A stretch of DNA of 36,565 nt, taken from NCBI GenBank assembly GCA_002708765.1, contig PAPD01000009.1:17019-53583 (forward strand), written 5' to 3'. The notes beneath the pieces are model-generated. The model saw only the letters and a program-made list of their open reading frames with translations. It was not told where the DNA came from and searched no databases. A program made the position numbers and the translations under genes. Origin of the DNA: Gammaproteobacteria bacterium. GTDB taxonomy: Bacteria > Pseudomonadota > Gammaproteobacteria > Pseudomonadales > Azotimanducaceae. Numbering within the stretch: the first letter of the stretch is position 1; each line of letters begins with the position of its first letter. Shown here piece by piece: positions 9,171-18,756 of this stretch.

Positions 9171-9284
9171 TTAACCTTGCCTTTGTTTATGTCTTGGCTC
9201 ACTGCATATAACCCGCACAGAACCTTTGCGCCTAATAATCTTGCAATTTCTGCACATTCTTTTGACTGATGCTCTGACTTTCAT
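9171..9284 (-). CDS. rpmJ: 50S ribosomal protein L36 (bL36), zinc-binding form
   Basis: 37-residue gene that I translated by hand: [20 protein letters not shown] followed by [17 protein letters not shown] and TAA. It has the zinc-ribbon ligands C11, C14, C27 and H32, so this is the zinc-containing (C+) paralogue. L36 sits in domain V/VI of 23S rRNA near the GTPase centre. It lies 15 bases after secY and 11 before rpsM, its usual place at the end of the spc group. Confidence 0.96.
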   Translation of the reverse strand: MKVRASVKRMCRNCKIIRRKGSVRVICSEPRHKQRQG

Positions 9285-9299
9285 TTGTTAAACCCTATT

Positions 9300-10628
9300 T
9301 TATCTTCGTCCAAAATTCTTTATGTTCGATTTTTTCATAAGAGATTCATACTGATGAGACATCAAGTGAGTCTGGACCTGAGACATAAAATCCATAACCA
9401 CCACAACCACAATCAATAGAGCGGTACCACCAAGCTGAAACGTAATATTGAATTGCAAAACCAGCGCTTGAGGAAGAAGACAAACCAAAGTCATATACAA
9501 CGATCCTACCAAAGTTAAACGCGTCAATATCGTATCTATATGTCTTGCAGTTTGCTCTCCCGGTCTAAATCCCGGAATAAAGGCACCTGATTTTTTCAGG
9601 TTATCAGCCACCTCCTTTGGGTTAAACATAATTGCCGTGTACCAAAAGCAGAAAAAGACTATACCAGCCGAAAAAAGAATAAGATTCAATGGCTGCCCTG
9701 GCGCTATTAACAGACTAAAATCCTGCAGCCATTCCATTCCAGGAGATTGTCCAAACCATTGCCCAATTGAAGCAGGAAAAAGCAATAGACTACTGGCAAA
9801 TATTGCGGGGATCACTCCCGCCATATTAATCTTTAACGGCAAATGGCTACTCTGGGCTTGAAACTGCTGCCGACCTTGTTGTCGCCTTGCATAATTAACA
9901 GTTATTCGTCTTTGCCCACGCTCTACAAATACCACTGCCGAGACAATCATTACCGCAAGAATACCTATACCCAATAGAGCAATTATCGATATCTCTCCCT
10001 GTCTAGCTTGTTCGAAAGACTGTCCGATTGCACTAGGGAATCCCGACACTATCCCAATAAAAATAAGTATTGAAATCCCATTTCCAATTCCTCTTTCCGT
10101 AACCTGCTCTCCCAACCACATCATAAACATAGCCCCAGTCACTAAAGTGGTTATCGCAACAAAATGGAAGCTGATTCCTGGCGCACTCACTAATCCTTGA
10201 GATTCAGCTCCATTACTCATAGCAAACGCTTGCACAAGAGCAAGGCCCAAGGTTCCATATCTCGTGTATTGTGATATTTTTCTTCTGCCTGCCTCACCCT
10301 CTTTCCTAAGCTGCTGAAGAGAGGGCGTGGTGGCTACTACCAAATTAGAAATAATTGACGCAGATATATAGGGCATGATACCAAGAGCCAATATGCTCAT
10401 CCTTTCAATGGCCCCACCCGAAAACATATTAACTAGATCGAGTATACCTCCCTGGTTTCTTTCAAACAGGGATTGCAAAGCGTCAGGATTTATCCCTGGC
10501 AATGGAATATGGCTACCCACGCGATATATAACAATAGCCATAAAAACAAATCTTAGTCGCGCCCACAATTCAGAAAGACCTCCGCCTTTCGTCATCGTTC
10601 CCATTGATTGTGCTATCGAACTACTCAT
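9300..10628 (-). CDS. secY: preprotein translocase subunit SecY
   Basis: 442-residue channel protein (E. coli 443) with ten predicted membrane segments. It has the N-terminal amphipathic helix ([20 protein letters not shown]), the plug-region sequence [11 protein letters not shown], the positively charged cytosolic loop with YARRQQGRQ, and the SecA/ribosome-contact loop [20 protein letters not shown]. It forms the translocon with SecE, which is encoded at 34543-34908. It begins 7 bases after the rplO stop, so its translation may be partly coupled to that gene. That makes the internal TGA in rplO relevant, because polarity could reduce SecY. Confidence 0.98.
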   Translation of the reverse strand: MSSSIAQSMGTMTKGGGLSELWARLRFVFMAIVIYRVGSHIPLPGINPDALQSLFERNQGGILDLVNMFSGGAIERMSILALGIMPYISASIISNLVVATTPSLQQLRKEGEAGRRKISQYTRYGTLGLALVQAFAMSNGAESQGLVSAPGISFHFVAITTLVTGAMFMMWLGEQVTERGIGNGISILIFIGIVSGFPSAIGQSFEQARQGEISIIALLGIGILAVMIVSAVVFVERGQRRITVNYARRQQGRQQFQAQSSHLPLKINMAGVIPAIFASSLLLFPASIGQWFGQSPGMEWLQDFSLLIAPGQPLNLILFSAGIVFFCFWYTAIMFNPKEVADNLKKSGAFIPGFRPGEQTARHIDTILTRLTLVGSLYMTLVCLLPQALVLQFNITFQLGGTALLIVVVVVMDFMSQVQTHLMSHQYESLMKKSNIKNFGRR

Positions 10629-10635
10629 AATTTAT

Positions 10636-11070
10636 TTATTCTTCTATTCTTCCCCCCGCCGCTTCAATAGCTGCCTTGGCTCCTTTGGTAATACCTAGTC
10701 CTTTTATAATTACAGATTTCTCTATAGATCCAGAACAAATGACTTTAGCTCTGCGGATAGATCTTTTTAGAACATTTGCGCTAATTAACGTTTCCATATC
10801 TATTACTTCTGCCTCAATTTTTGCCAACTCAGAAAGGGTAACCTCTCCCGTATAAAGAGATTTTGACGAATTAAAACCGAATTTAGGTAACCTCATTTGC
10901 AAAGGCTGTTGGCCACCTTCAAATCCTGGCCTAATTTTTCAGCCAGACCTAGATTTCTGACCCTTATGCCCACGTCCACAAGTTTTTCCCAAACCACTAC
11001 CCATGCCTCTACCAACTCTCTTTTTTGAAGTTCGGCTTTTGGGACCCGATTTAATTTCATTAAGTTGCAT
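10636..11070 (-). CDS. rplO: 50S ribosomal protein L15 (uL15), interrupted by an in-frame TGA at codon 44
   Basis: The frame from ATG 11068-11070 to TAA 10636-10638 is 144 codons plus stop, exactly the E. coli length, and aligns without a gap. Residues 1-43 read as normal L15 (MQLNEIKSG, then [23 protein letters not shown]). Codon 44, at 10939-10941, is TGA. The frame then continues [14 protein letters not shown] and a normal C-terminal domain to [12 protein letters not shown]. coli has Gly44 here, and GGA to TGA is a single base change. Taken literally, the gene yields a 43-residue peptide. A second start at TTG 10900-10902 or ATG 10894-10896, with AAGGTGG about 10 bases before the TTG, could give the globular C-terminal half. 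The gene overlaps the end of rpmD by 11 bases and precedes secY by 7. A base-call error is the simplest explanation. Confidence 0.9.
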
Positions 11071-11266
11071 CTTTACCTCTCTTCACTTCTTCTACTTCAA
11101 GCATATAGGCAACTTTATTAATCATTCCTCTATTTGCAGGGGTATCTTCAACCTCTACAACATGTCTGATTCGACGTAACCCCAGGCCACGAACACAGGC
11201 TTTGTGAGCTTTCAATCGACCTATGGTGCTTTTAGTTTGTGTGACTCTCAAATGCTTTTTTGCCAT
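11060..11266 (-). CDS. rpmD: 50S ribosomal protein L30 (uL30)
   Basis: 68 residues (E. coli 59). The core is standard: [43 protein letters not shown] and [11 protein letters not shown]. After the usual end it runs on for eight residues (VKRGKDAT), and this extension overlaps the start of rplO by 11 bases and contains the rplO ribosome site (AGAGGTAAAG). It begins 2 bases after the rpsE stop, so rpsE, rpmD and rplO are tightly packed and probably translationally coupled. Confidence 0.96.
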   Translation of the reverse strand: MAKKHLRVTQTKSTIGRLKAHKACVRGLGLRRIRHVVEVEDTPANRGMINKVAYMLEVEEVKRGKDAT

Positions 11267-11268
11267 TT

Positions 11269-11772
11269 TTAACCCATTATTTGTTCGACTGTCAGGCCTC
11301 TTTTTTCTGCAACACTCTCAGGAGATTTCATGTTTTTTAGTCCCTTAAAAGTTGCCTGCAGAACATTAACAGGATTAGTCGATCCATATGATTTTGCTAG
11401 TACGTTCTGCACTCCAGCTACCTCTAGGACCGCTCGCATGGTTTTGCCCGCGATAACTCCGGTGCCATCTGATGCAGGCTGCATATATATTTTTGAAGCT
11501 CCATGTCTCTCCGAAATAGCGTACTGTATAGTGCTACCTTCCAGTTCAACCTGAATCATATTTCGACGAGCTGATTCCATAGCTTTTTGAATTGCCAACG
11601 GCACCTCTCTAGCTTTACCTCGTCCAAACCCTACTTTTCCGTTTCCATCTCCGACCACTGTGAGTGCAGTGAAACCGAATATTCGACCTCCTTTCACTAC
11701 CTTTGCTACTCGGTTGACCTGAACCAGTTTCTCCTGGAGACCTTCCTCGTTTTCTTGATCAATACTTACCAT
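11269..11772 (-). CDS. rpsE: 30S ribosomal protein S5 (uS5)
   Basis: 167 residues, close to E. coli. The double-stranded-RNA-binding N-terminal fold ([39 protein letters not shown]) and the C-terminal domain ([20 protein letters not shown]) are both intact. S5 lines the mRNA entry channel and affects decoding accuracy; the spectinomycin-contact loop ([12 protein letters not shown]) looks wild type. ATG start, 24 bases after rplR. Confidence 0.97.
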   Translation of the reverse strand: MVSIDQENEEGLQEKLVQVNRVAKVVKGGRIFGFTALTVVGDGNGKVGFGRGKAREVPLAIQKAMESARRNMIQVELEGSTIQYAISERHGASKIYMQPASDGTGVIAGKTMRAVLEVAGVQNVLAKSYGSTNPVNVLQATFKGLKNMKSPESVAEKRGLTVEQIMG

Positions 11773-11796
11773 GCCTATTCCTTTATAAACCTTTTC

Positions 11797-12150
11797 CTAA
11801 AAGCTCAAACCGCCAGCTCTTGCTGCATCCGCGAGCGCCTTAACTCTTCCATGATATTGATACCCTGAACGATCAAACGCGACCTTTTCAATACCTAAAG
11901 CTTTCACTTTTTTTGCTATCAAGTTGCCCACCTTTTCCGCATCGGTGACATTACCCTTATTAGTTTTCCTAACGGAAGGATCTAGTGATGAAGCCGCAGC
12001 CTTAACCTCATCTCCCTCAGCCGATATAAGCTGAACATAAATATGACGTGGAGACCTGTATACGCAGAGTCTAGGCACTTCCAAGGCTTCAATATGAGAC
12101 CTCCCTCGTTTTGCTCTCTTTAGACGCGCTCGCTTTTTTTTCATTGTCAT
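11797..12150 (-). CDS. rplR: 50S ribosomal protein L18 (uL18)
   Basis: 117 residues, the E. coli length. L18 binds 5S rRNA together with L5. The basic N-terminus ([16 protein letters not shown]) and the C-terminal [20 protein letters not shown] block are diagnostic. Two ATGs lie two codons apart at the start (MTMKKK), and either could be used. It starts 13 bases after the rplF stop. Confidence 0.96.
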   Translation of the reverse strand: MTMKKKRARLKRAKRGRSHIEALEVPRLCVYRSPRHIYVQLISAEGDEVKAAASSLDPSVRKTNKGNVTDAEKVGNLIAKKVKALGIEKVAFDRSGYQYHGRVKALADAARAGGLSF

Positions 12151-12163
12151 AAAAATGCTCCGA

Positions 12164-12697
12164 TTACTTCTTCTTAGCTTCCTTCCTTTTAACGTACTCG
12201 TCCACGTATCTCACTCCTTTACCCTTGTATGGCTCCGGTGGTCTATAAGAACGAATATCAGCGGAGACCTGGCCTACGAGCTGTTTGTCAATCCCCTTTA
12301 CTAAAACCTGGGTCTGACTTGGCGTTTCAATTTCTATCCCTTCCGGCGCTTCATAAACAACTGGATGGGAAAAACCCAATGAAAGATTAAGTTTCTTACC
12401 TTGCATTTGAGCTCTATATCCGACGCCCTGCAATTCAAGTTCCTTTTGAAATCCAGAAGTAACTCCTTGGACCATATTGCTTACTAATGACCGAAACGTT
12501 CCCGTCATCGCTGTAGCTGTCTTGGTTTCTTGTGTCGCCTTAAACAGTAATCTCTCATCACCAGTTTCAACAGAAACCAGTTTATTCAGTTGAGTTCGAA
12601 GCTCTCCTTTAGCTCCTTTTACCGTAATTACCTGGTCGTCAATCTCAACTTCTACACCTTTGGGAAGAACAACAGGATTATTAGCAATACGGGACAT
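12164..12697 (-). CDS. rplF: 50S ribosomal protein L6 (uL6)
   Basis: 177 residues when started at ATG 12695-12697 ([17 protein letters not shown]), exactly the E. coli length. A longer frame adds six codons upstream, but a GAGGGT ribosome site sits just before the inner ATG, so I prefer it. Two repeated alpha/beta domains are present; the C-terminal [20 protein letters not shown] is the conserved 23S-binding end near the sarcin-ricin loop. It follows rpsH by 24 bases. Confidence 0.96.
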   Translation of the reverse strand: MSRIANNPVVLPKGVEVEIDDQVITVKGAKGELRTQLNKLVSVETGDERLLFKATQETKTATAMTGTFRSLVSNMVQGVTSGFQKELELQGVGYRAQMQGKKLNLSLGFSHPVVYEAPEGIEIETPSQTQVLVKGIDKQLVGQVSADIRSYRPPEPYKGKGVRYVDEYVKRKEAKKK

Positions 12698-12721
12698 ACT
12701 TTTACCCTCAATCAATACGCA

Positions 12722-13120
12722 TCAGAAAACCGAGCAGATCAGCTCTCCACCAATGCCATTTTTTCGAGCGACACGATCACTAACCACGCCCTTATTCGTA
12801 GAAAGAATATAAATCCCCAAACCGCCCTTTAAATTAGGGATTTCATCTTTCCCCCTATATTGTCTCAACCCAGGTCTACTAACTCTTTTTATCTCCTCAA
12901 TAACAGGCTTACCATCGTAATATCGGAGACAAATTGTTAAAACCGACATGCCAGTATCTGAAACTTTTACTTGAAAATCTTCTATGTATCCTTCTTCTTT
13001 CAGGACAGAAGCCACCGCAATCTTTAATTTCGCTGAGGGCATCTTAATTTCTGAGATGCCTGCATTTTGCGCGTTCCGTATTCTTGTAAGCATATCCGCC
13101 ATCGGATCCTGCATTGTCAT
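12722..13120 (-). CDS. rpsH: 30S ribosomal protein S8 (uS8)
   Basis: 132 residues (E. coli 130) starting at ATG 13118-13120 ([18 protein letters not shown]). The frame is open for 16 more codons upstream into the rpsN end, but a GAGGAG ribosome site lies before this ATG and family length agrees. S8 binds the central domain of 16S rRNA (S8[12 protein letters not shown]-type C-terminal region and [17 protein letters not shown] are intact). In E. coli it represses the spc operon at the rplX/rplE junction; I could not recognise that site here. The stop is TGA. Confidence 0.96.
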   Translation of the reverse strand: MTMQDPMADMLTRIRNAQNAGISEIKMPSAKLKIAVASVLKEEGYIEDFQVKVSDTGMSVLTICLRYYDGKPVIEEIKRVSRPGLRQYRGKDEIPNLKGGLGIYILSTNKGVVSDRVARKNGIGGELICSVF

Positions 13121-13133
13121 ATAATCGTTCTCC

Positions 13134-13439
13134 TCACCAACTCGATTTAACGAGACCAGGAATATCACCCCTCATTGCGGCTTCTCTAAGTTTATTTCTT
13201 GATAACCCAAACCTTCTGTACACTCCATGAGGCCGTCCCGTTATATTACAGCGACGAACCTGACGAGATGGACTAGCATCTCTTGGAAGTTTTTGAAGTT
13301 TCAATTGCGCCTCCCAACGTTCATCGTCACTCGATGATGGGTCTGATATTGTAGCTTTTAAGCTAAGCCGCTTAGATTCATATTTTTTTGCTATTTTCTT
13401 TCGTTTTAGCTCACGATTAATCATCGAACTTTTGGCCAT
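13134..13439 (-). CDS. rpsN: 30S ribosomal protein S14 (uS14), zinc-free form
   Basis: 101 residues, the E. coli length and the long C- type without the CxxC pairs of zinc S14. Diagnostic segments are the basic N-terminus ([19 protein letters not shown]), [19 protein letters not shown]-like sequence near residues 64-82 with a single cysteine ([11 protein letters not shown]), and the C-terminal IPGLVKSSW. It assembles in the 30S head. It ends in TGA at the normal family end, which shows that TGA is used as a stop in this genome. Confidence 0.96.
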   Translation of the reverse strand: MAKSSMINRELKRKKIAKKYESKRLSLKATISDPSSSDDERWEAQLKLQKLPRDASPSRQVRRCNITGRPHGVYRRFGLSRNKLREAAMRGDIPGLVKSSW

Positions 13440-13469
13440 AACTTTTCCCCTATTTCATTTCGTTATTGA

Positions 13470-14015
13470 TCAACCTAAATCTCTCAAAGGAAAATTAAAG
13501 GCCTTCAGCAACGCCCTGCTTTCTTCATCATTTTTTGCAGTCGTCACAATTGCTATATCGAGCCCCCGAATTTTGTCTATTTTATCGTAATCGATTTCTG
13601 GAAAAACGATCTGCTCCTCTACTCCCATAGCAAAATTTCCTCTCCCATCAAATGATTTTGGGTTAATCCCTCGAAAATCTCGTTGGCGAGGGATAGCAAT
13701 GTTAATCAGACGATCTAGAAACTCATACATCCTCGATTTCCGCAAAGTGACCTTACAACCGATAGGCATATTGTCTCGTATTTTAAAACCAGCAATTGAT
13801 TTCCTTGCCTTAGTCATAATTGGACGTTGCCCCGCGATTGCTTCCATGTCACTAACCGCCGCTTCTAGTTGTTTTTTATCGACAACTGCCTCACCTACTC
13901 CCATATTTAAAGTAATTTTAACTACTCGAGGCACAGCCATTACATTCGAAAGACCCAGATCCGCCTGTAACTTTGGTCTAATCTCATTCTCATATAGTTG
14001 TTTTAATTTACTCAT
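13470..14015 (-). CDS. rplE: 50S ribosomal protein L5 (uL5)
   Basis: 181 residues (E. coli 179). L5 binds 5S rRNA and contacts S13 and the P-site tRNA. It keeps [40 protein letters not shown] and the C-terminal [21 protein letters not shown]. It begins 4 bases after the rplX stop, indicating tight coupling, and ends in TGA at the family end. Confidence 0.97.
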   Translation of the reverse strand: MSKLKQLYENEIRPKLQADLGLSNVMAVPRVVKITLNMGVGEAVVDKKQLEAAVSDMEAIAGQRPIMTKARKSIAGFKIRDNMPIGCKVTLRKSRMYEFLDRLINIAIPRQRDFRGINPKSFDGRGNFAMGVEEQIVFPEIDYDKIDKIRGLDIAIVTTAKNDEESRALLKAFNFPLRDLG

Positions 14016-14019
14016 TTTC

Positions 14020-14337
14020 TTATTCGTCTATTTTCACGCCGGTAGATTTATAAACCCGAACTCTTTCTCCAGAATCAAGTATCTGAAATCCTACCTTGTC
14101 CGCTTTATTGGTTGTCGAATTGTATATAGAAATATTTGAAAGCTGGATAGGCGCTTCTTTTTCAATTATGCCCCCAGGCTGATTCAATTGCGGGTTACCC
14201 TTTGTATGGCGTTTAATGATATTAATGCCCGATACATAAGCTCGCCCATCATCTAACAAACGAGTAACGGAGCCTGTTTTCCCTTTATCTCTGCCAGCTA
14301 TCACCACAACTCGATCATTTTTCTTTATTTTTTTCAT
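14020..14337 (-). CDS. rplX: 50S ribosomal protein L24 (uL24)
   Basis: 105 residues (E. coli 104). It has an N-terminal KOW motif ([20 protein letters not shown]) and the [20 protein letters not shown] loop. L24 is an early assembly protein at the 23S 5' domain near the tunnel exit. It starts 8 bases after rplN. Confidence 0.97.
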   Translation of the reverse strand: MKKIKKNDRVVVIAGRDKGKTGSVTRLLDDGRAYVSGINIIKRHTKGNPQLNQPGGIIEKEAPIQLSNISIYNSTTNKADKVGFQILDSGERVRVYKSTGVKIDE

Positions 14338-14345
14338 ACTTTCCT

Positions 14346-14714
14346 CTAAAGCACTTCCGGGGCTAGGGAAACGATTCTCATAAAATTGTCAGTCCTTAAC
14401 TCTCTTGTAACCGGACCAAATATTCGTGTTCCTATAGGCTGTTTTTGAGCATTTAACAAAACTGCTGCATTCCCATCGAATTTTATAAGTGATCCATCTG
14501 GTCGACGAACCCCTTTTTTCGTTCGAACTACCACTGCGTCTAAAACTTGCCCTTTTTTTACCCTCCCACGAGGAATTGCTTCCTTAACTGTAACTTTTAT
14601 AACATCGCCCACATTCGCATAACGACGCTTAGATCCTCCAAGGACCTTTATACACATAACACGTCGAGCACCACTATTATCAGCTATATCCAAATATGTT
14701 TGAGTCTGTATCAT
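14346..14714 (-). CDS. rplN: 50S ribosomal protein L14 (uL14)
   Basis: 122 residues (E. coli 123). The strongly conserved N-terminus ([20 protein letters not shown]), [21 protein letters not shown] and the C-terminal [11 protein letters not shown] are all present. L14 forms intersubunit bridges with 16S rRNA and is the site where the silencing factor RsfS binds. It is the first gene of the spc group, separated from rpsQ by 42 bases; I saw no strong promoter in that gap. Confidence 0.97.
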   Translation of the reverse strand: MIQTQTYLDIADNSGARRVMCIKVLGGSKRRYANVGDVIKVTVKEAIPRGRVKKGQVLDAVVVRTKKGVRRPDGSLIKFDGNAAVLLNAQKQPIGTRIFGPVTRELRTDNFMRIVSLAPEVL

Positions 14715-14756
14715 CCTAGTCTCTCCGTTATTCCCAGCAAGGGAACAGCAACATTC

Positions 14757-15026
14757 TTATTCAATAACCATAGCTTTCCGGTCTACCGAAGTTAATTTCC
14801 AAGCTTTAGTCTTAGATATTGGTCTAGTTTCCTCTATTGTAACGATATCACCTTCTCGGCATTGTTCGCTCGGATCATCCGCATGGATCTTTTTTGATTG
14901 TTTTATATACTTCCCATAGAGCGGATGCTTTATTCTCCTCTCCACCAAAACACTTATCGTTTTTTCCATTTTGGTGCTGACCACTACACCGCTGGCTGTT
15001 CGCGCCAAGACTTTCGCATCGCTCAT
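14757..15026 (-). CDS. rpsQ: 30S ribosomal protein S17 (uS17)
   Basis: 89 residues (E. coli 84), an OB-fold protein of the 16S 5' domain. Diagnostic stretches are [40 protein letters not shown] and [20 protein letters not shown]. The N-terminus is a few residues longer than in E. coli. It is the last gene of the S10 group, 2 bases after rpmC. Confidence 0.96.
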   Translation of the reverse strand: MSDAKVLARTASGVVVSTKMEKTISVLVERRIKHPLYGKYIKQSKKIHADDPSEQCREGDIVTIEETRPISKTKAWKLTSVDRKAMVIE

Positions 15027-15028
15027 CT

Positions 15029-15232
15029 TTAACTAGCTACCTCTTCTTTTTTTCTTCTATTAATAAGTGTTTTAACTCTCGCTATTTCTTTTTTTACTTG
15101 CTTCAACATATGAGACTGCCCCAACTGCCCTATCGACTTTTGCATTCGAAGTTCAAATAGCTCTTTTGAAAGCTGATCAATTTTTTCTTGGAGTTCTTTT
15201 TCCGAACTCTCTATCAGATCTGATGAAATCAT
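15029..15232 (-). CDS. rpmC: 50S ribosomal protein L29 (uL29)
   Basis: 67 residues (E. coli 63), a two-helix protein at the tunnel exit near the SRP docking site. The [20 protein letters not shown] segment and the second helix ([20 protein letters not shown]) are typical. It starts 13 bases after rplP and is followed 2 bases later by rpsQ. Confidence 0.95.
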   Translation of the reverse strand: MISSDLIESSEKELQEKIDQLSKELFELRMQKSIGQLGQSHMLKQVKKEIARVKTLINRRKKEEVAS

Positions 15233-15245
15233 TTGCTCACACCAT

Positions 15246-15659
15246 TTATATTATTGATCGCTTAACAAATTTTGTTGGAAAGGGAAGCTTAGCCGCCGCT
15301 AGACGAAAAGCATCTCGAGCAACTTCTTCAGACACTCCTTCCATCTCGTAAAGCATCTTACCAGGCTTTATTTGTGCCACCCAATATTCTACATTTCCTT
15401 TACCCTTACCTTGACGAACCTCGAGAGGCTTATTTGTAATTGGCTTATCAGGAAAAACGCGTATCCAGATTTGTCCACCTCTTTTTACACGCCGAGTCAT
15501 CGCTCTACGAGCTGCTTCGATTTGTCTAGCAGTCATTCTTCCTCGACCTATGGCCTTTAGACCATATTCCCCAAATGATACTGAGCTACCCCTTTGAGCT
15601 AGTCCCCTGTTTCTCCCTTTCTGGACTTTCCGGAATTTAGTTCTTTTCGGTTGCAACAT
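15246..15659 (-). CDS. rplP: 50S ribosomal protein L16 (uL16)
   Basis: 137 residues (E. coli 136). It has the N-terminal [39 protein letters not shown] with the arginine region that is hydroxylated in E. coli (R81 region, [19 protein letters not shown]), and the basic C-terminus. L16 lies near the A-site tRNA elbow and is needed for peptidyl-transferase-centre assembly. It begins 6 bases after rpsC. Confidence 0.97.
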   Translation of the reverse strand: MLQPKRTKFRKVQKGRNRGLAQRGSSVSFGEYGLKAIGRGRMTARQIEAARRAMTRRVKRGGQIWIRVFPDKPITNKPLEVRQGKGKGNVEYWVAQIKPGKMLYEMEGVSEEVARDAFRLAAAKLPFPTKFVKRSII

Positions 15660-15665
15660 AATTCT

Positions 15666-16337
15666 TTACCCAAAACTCTGCACATTCGCAGGAGCCGATT
15701 CTTCACGCTGACCTAATACTTCTCCCTTAAATATCCAGACCTTAACTCCGAGAATACCGTAAGTCGTCAGCGCTTCCGATGTAGCGTAGTCAACATCTGC
15801 CCTTAGAGTATGCAAAGGAACTCTGCCTTCATGGTACATCTCTGCTCTTGCAATCTCAGCCCCTCCTAAACGACCTGCCACTCTTACTTTAATTCCTTCG
15901 GCTCCTGCTCGCATAGCATTTTGCATAACACGCTTCATAGCTCTTCTAAACTGAACTCGTCTCTCAAGCTGCTGAGTTACATTCTGAGCAACTAGCTGGG
16001 CATCAATCTCGGGCTTCCGGATTTCTTCTATATTTATATGCACAGGAACACCCATTATCTTGGCTACTTCCTGCCGTAATTTCTCTACGTCCTCTCCTTT
16101 TTTACCGATTACAATACCAGGTCGAGCCGAATGAATCGTAATTCTGGCTGTTTGCGCGGGTCTTCTTATTTCAATCCGACTAACAGATGCCTGAGCCAAT
16201 CTCTTTTTTATATGTTCCCGAACAATAAGATCTTCATGCAGTTTTTCAGAGTATGCTGGTCCATCTGCGTACCAAACCGAAGTATGGTCCTTTATTATTC
16301 CCAGTCGAAGCCCAGTAGGGTGTACTTTTTGGCCCAT
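15666..16337 (-). CDS. rpsC: 30S ribosomal protein S3 (uS3)
   Basis: 223 residues (E. coli 233), with a shorter C-terminal tail. The N-terminal [22 protein letters not shown], the KH domain with GXXG loop ([17 protein letters not shown]), and the C-terminal domain ([23 protein letters not shown]) are intact. With S4 and S5 it forms the mRNA entry tunnel helicase. It starts 23 bases after rplV. Confidence 0.97.
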   Translation of the reverse strand: MGQKVHPTGLRLGIIKDHTSVWYADGPAYSEKLHEDLIVREHIKKRLAQASVSRIEIRRPAQTARITIHSARPGIVIGKKGEDVEKLRQEVAKIMGVPVHINIEEIRKPEIDAQLVAQNVTQQLERRVQFRRAMKRVMQNAMRAGAEGIKVRVAGRLGGAEIARAEMYHEGRVPLHTLRADVDYATSEALTTYGILGVKVWIFKGEVLGQREESAPANVQSFG

Positions 16338-16360
16338 TTTTATTTGTCTCCCGAACTCTT

Positions 16361-16699
16361 CTATATCTCGCTATCAGCAACAGCTATAGTTATATGACAT
16401 GTGCGTTTAAAAATCCGATCAGCTCTTCCTTTCGCTCGAGGCTTGATTCTCTTCATAGTCAATCCTTCGTCGACAAAAGTCTTAGCAACCTTTAATTCAT
16501 CGACATCCGCTCCTTCATTATGTTCCGCATTTGCTATTGCCGACTCCAGCACCTTCTTAACCAAACGTGATCCTTTGTTCTTACCGAAGTTAAGGATATC
16601 AAGGGCTTCCCCAACGCCTTTTCCTCTAATTTGGTTAACGACCAACCTAGCTTTTTGAGCAGATAGCCTAGCTCCTTTTAGCCTCGCTGATACTTCCAT
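16361..16699 (-). CDS. rplV: 50S ribosomal protein L22 (uL22)
   Basis: 112 residues (E. coli 110). It has the N-terminal fold ([20 protein letters not shown]) and the long tunnel-lining beta-hairpin ([20 protein letters not shown]) that forms the constriction with L4 and influences macrolide binding and nascent-chain stalling. The hairpin contains the conserved MKR and RAKGRA residues, with no deletion of the kind seen in macrolide-resistant mutants. Confidence 0.97.
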   Translation of the reverse strand: MEVSARLKGARLSAQKARLVVNQIRGKGVGEALDILNFGKNKGSRLVKKVLESAIANAEHNEGADVDELKVAKTFVDEGLTMKRIKPRAKGRADRIFKRTCHITIAVADSEI

Positions 16700-16724
16700 C
16701 TTACCTTCCCTTATTTACGACAAC

Positions 16725-17000
16725 TTAACGCTTAACTTTCTTGTCCGCAGCATGTCCTCGGAAAGTCCGAGTCAAAGCAAACTCTCCTAACTTATGACCT
16801 ACCATATCTTCACTTACAAAAACTGGAATATGCTGGCGCCCATTATGGATCTGTATTGTTAACCCAACGAAGTCAGGCGTTATCAACGATCTCCTAGACC
16901 AAGTTTTTATAGGTCTCTTATCATTACTATCTAAAGCTTTTTTAACCTTCTGAGACAGATGTAAATCCACAAAGGGTCCTTTTTTCAAACTACGAGGCAC
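16725..17000 (-). CDS. rpsS: 30S ribosomal protein S19 (uS19)
   Basis: 91 residues (E. coli 92). It starts with GTG (16998-17000), and [14 protein letters not shown] follows at once, so no other start fits. The S19 signature ([20 protein letters not shown]) is intact and is followed by [15 protein letters not shown]. It forms a complex with S13 in the 30S head. It begins 11 bases after rplB. Confidence 0.97.
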   Translation of the reverse strand: MPRSLKKGPFVDLHLSQKVKKALDSNDKRPIKTWSRRSLITPDFVGLTIQIHNGRQHIPVFVSEDMVGHKLGEFALTRTFRGHAADKKVKR

Positions 17001-17011
17001 TTGTTCTTCTC

Positions 17012-17839
17012 CTATCTCCTAGAACGCCTACGGACAATCATTTGGTCCGTTCTTTTATTTTTGCGTGTCTTATATCCTTTAGTTGGAACGCCCCAAGGCG
17101 AAACGGGATGACGCCCACCAGAGGTTTTTCCCTCCCCACCACCATGAGGATGATCTACCGGGTTCATAACAACACCTCTAACCGTTGGACGGACACCCCT
17201 CCACCTTTTAGCTCCTGCCTTTCCTAAAGATCTTAGATTGTGTTCCGAATTTGAGACTTCTCCCAAAGTAGCTCGGCAATCTGCCAAAACCTTCCTCATC
17301 TCTCCCGATCGGAGCCTAATAGTCACGTAACGACCTTCTTTCGCCAAAAGCTGCGCGGAAGTCCCCGCACTTCTAACCATCTGGGCCCCCTTACCAACCT
17401 TCAGTTCTATACAATGGATAACACTACCCATAGGAATATTTCTCATTGGCAGAGTGTTTCCAACCCTAATAGGGACCATCTCTCCAGATTCGAGAATCTC
17501 TCCTACTTTTAAATTTTTTGGAGCAACAATATATCTCCTTTCTCCATCTTCATACCTAAGCAAGGCAATATTTGCAGTCCTGTTGGGATCATATTCCAGG
17601 CTTTCAATGGTTGCCTTAATTCCATCTTTACGTCTCTTAAAATCTATTACTCGATATCTTTGCTTATGACCTCCGCCGATATGTCTAGTAGTTATTCGGC
17701 CATTATTATTCCGTCCGCCAGATCTATTTTTCTTTTCTAATAGGGGCTTGTAAGGTTTTCCTTTTTTTAAATCAGGATTAGTAACCTTTACAACAAATCG
17801 TCTTCCTGGGGAAGTTGGTTTCATCTTAGTAACTGGCAT
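17012..17839 (-). CDS. rplB: 50S ribosomal protein L2 (uL2)
   Basis: 275 residues (E. coli 273). L2 is a primary 23S binder needed for subunit association and peptidyl transfer. The OB-fold and SH3-like RNA-binding domains are present ([21 protein letters not shown] region), and the C-terminal [20 protein letters not shown] contains the functionally important histidine equivalent to E. coli H229. It starts 27 bases after rplW. Confidence 0.98.
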   Translation of the reverse strand: MPVTKMKPTSPGRRFVVKVTNPDLKKGKPYKPLLEKKNRSGGRNNNGRITTRHIGGGHKQRYRVIDFKRRKDGIKATIESLEYDPNRTANIALLRYEDGERRYIVAPKNLKVGEILESGEMVPIRVGNTLPMRNIPMGSVIHCIELKVGKGAQMVRSAGTSAQLLAKEGRYVTIRLRSGEMRKVLADCRATLGEVSNSEHNLRSLGKAGAKRWRGVRPTVRGVVMNPVDHPHGGGEGKTSGGRHPVSPWGVPTKGYKTRKNKRTDQMIVRRRSRR

Positions 17840-17866
17840 AATTGTATTTATCCTATAATTTATGCG

Positions 17867-18154
17867 TCACGAAAACTCAATTTCGTGGTCACTAGGCAAA
17901 CTAACATATGCCTTTTTCCAATTCGGTTTTTTAGTCTTTCCGCTTGCACTTCTCTTTACCTTTCCCTTGACATTGACAACGGTAACTTTGCTTACAGAGA
18001 CTTCATATATAGTTTCGACTGCCTCCTTTATTTCAGATACAGTCGCGTCTTTTAACACTCTAAATGTGAAACAATTCTTCTGATCCGCGATCATATTCGC
18101 TTTTTCCGATATATGAGCTCCTTGGAGTATGCTGTAGAGCCGTTCAGGATTCAT
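17867..18154 (-). CDS. rplW: 50S ribosomal protein L23 (uL23)
   Basis: 95 residues (E. coli 100). It has [40 protein letters not shown] and the extended loop before it that reaches into the exit tunnel. L23 is the docking site for trigger factor and SRP. Its ATG overlaps the rplD stop in an ATGA arrangement, indicating translational coupling. Confidence 0.96.
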   Translation of the reverse strand: MNPERLYSILQGAHISEKANMIADQKNCFTFRVLKDATVSEIKEAVETIYEVSVSKVTVVNVKGKVKRSASGKTKKPNWKKAYVSLPSDHEIEFS

Positions 18155-18756
18155 GAAAAAAGCTCCTCCGCTTTTTTAATGGCCGGCAAAGTAAAAAGGA
18201 TTTTTTCATAGCCTATCAAGCTAACAGGGTTAACATCTGCAACATCAACTATATCTGCGTTTTTTAGGTTTCTAATCCCCAGATACAAGTTTTCATCTAC
18301 AGCCTCAACAACAATAAGCACATTCTCAAGTGAAAGCTTTTTGAGCTTTTCAGCTACCTTTCTAGTCTTAGGAGATTCGACCGAAAACTCCTCAACAACA
18401 AGCAGCCTGCCACTTCTAACAAGCTCACTTAATATTGCCTGCATTGCTCCACGGTACATTTTCTTATTAATTTTTTGAGAATAATCTCTATTTTTTGCAG
18501 CGAAAGTTACCCCGCCACCTCTCCAGATTGGGCTGCGAATAGTTCCTGCTCTTGCCCTACCAGTACCCTTTTGTCTATAAGGCTTACGGCCTCCTCCCCG
18601 AACCTCTGAACGAGTTTTTTGGGACTTAGTGCCTTGTCTAGCTCCCGCCAAGTAGGAAACCACCACTTGGTGAATCAACGCTTCATTGTAATCTCTACCA
18701 AAAGTAGTATCAGAAACATCAATACCCTTTTTCTTTCCTAACAGATCAATATTCAC
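18151..18756 (-). CDS. rplD: 50S ribosomal protein L4 (uL4)
   Basis: 201 residues, the E. coli length. It starts with GTG, which overlaps the rplC TGA as GTGA. The tunnel-lining loop ([20 protein letters not shown]) is intact, including the [12 protein letters not shown] macrolide-contact segment. In E. coli L4 represses the S10 operon by acting on its mRNA leader; the leader upstream of rpsJ here (19743-19925) has suitable hairpins. Confidence 0.97.
   Translation of the reverse strand: MNIDLLGKKKGIDVSDTTFGRDYNEALIHQVVVSYLAGARQGTKSQKTRSEVRGGGRKPYRQKGTGRARAGTIRSPIWRGGGVTFAAKNRDYSQKINKKMYRGAMQAILSELVRSGRLLVVEEFSVESPKTRKVAEKLKKLSLENVLIVVEAVDENLYLGIRNLKNADIVDVADVNPVSLIGYEKILFTLPAIKKAEELFS

Noticed and set aside
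10911-10941. TGA in rplO as a selenocysteine codon, with the GGCCA/TGGCC stem at 10911-10931 as a SECIS element
   Set aside because: The homologous residue is glycine, not cysteine, and L15 is not a redox protein. The stem falls within sequence that encodes the conserved RPGFEGGQ and has an 11-base loop unlike the compact bacterial SECIS.
10939-10941. Genome-wide reassignment of TGA to glycine (as in Gracilibacteria/SR1) or tryptophan
   Set aside because: At least seven genes in the window end in TGA at their normal family lengths, no other gene has an internal TGA, and tRNA-Trp has a CCA anticodon with wild-type G24.
12698-12715. Longer rplF start (six extra codons) and similarly longer rpsH and rpsJ starts
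   Set aside because: The inner ATGs have better ribosome sites and give the family N-termini and lengths; the extensions are not homologous.
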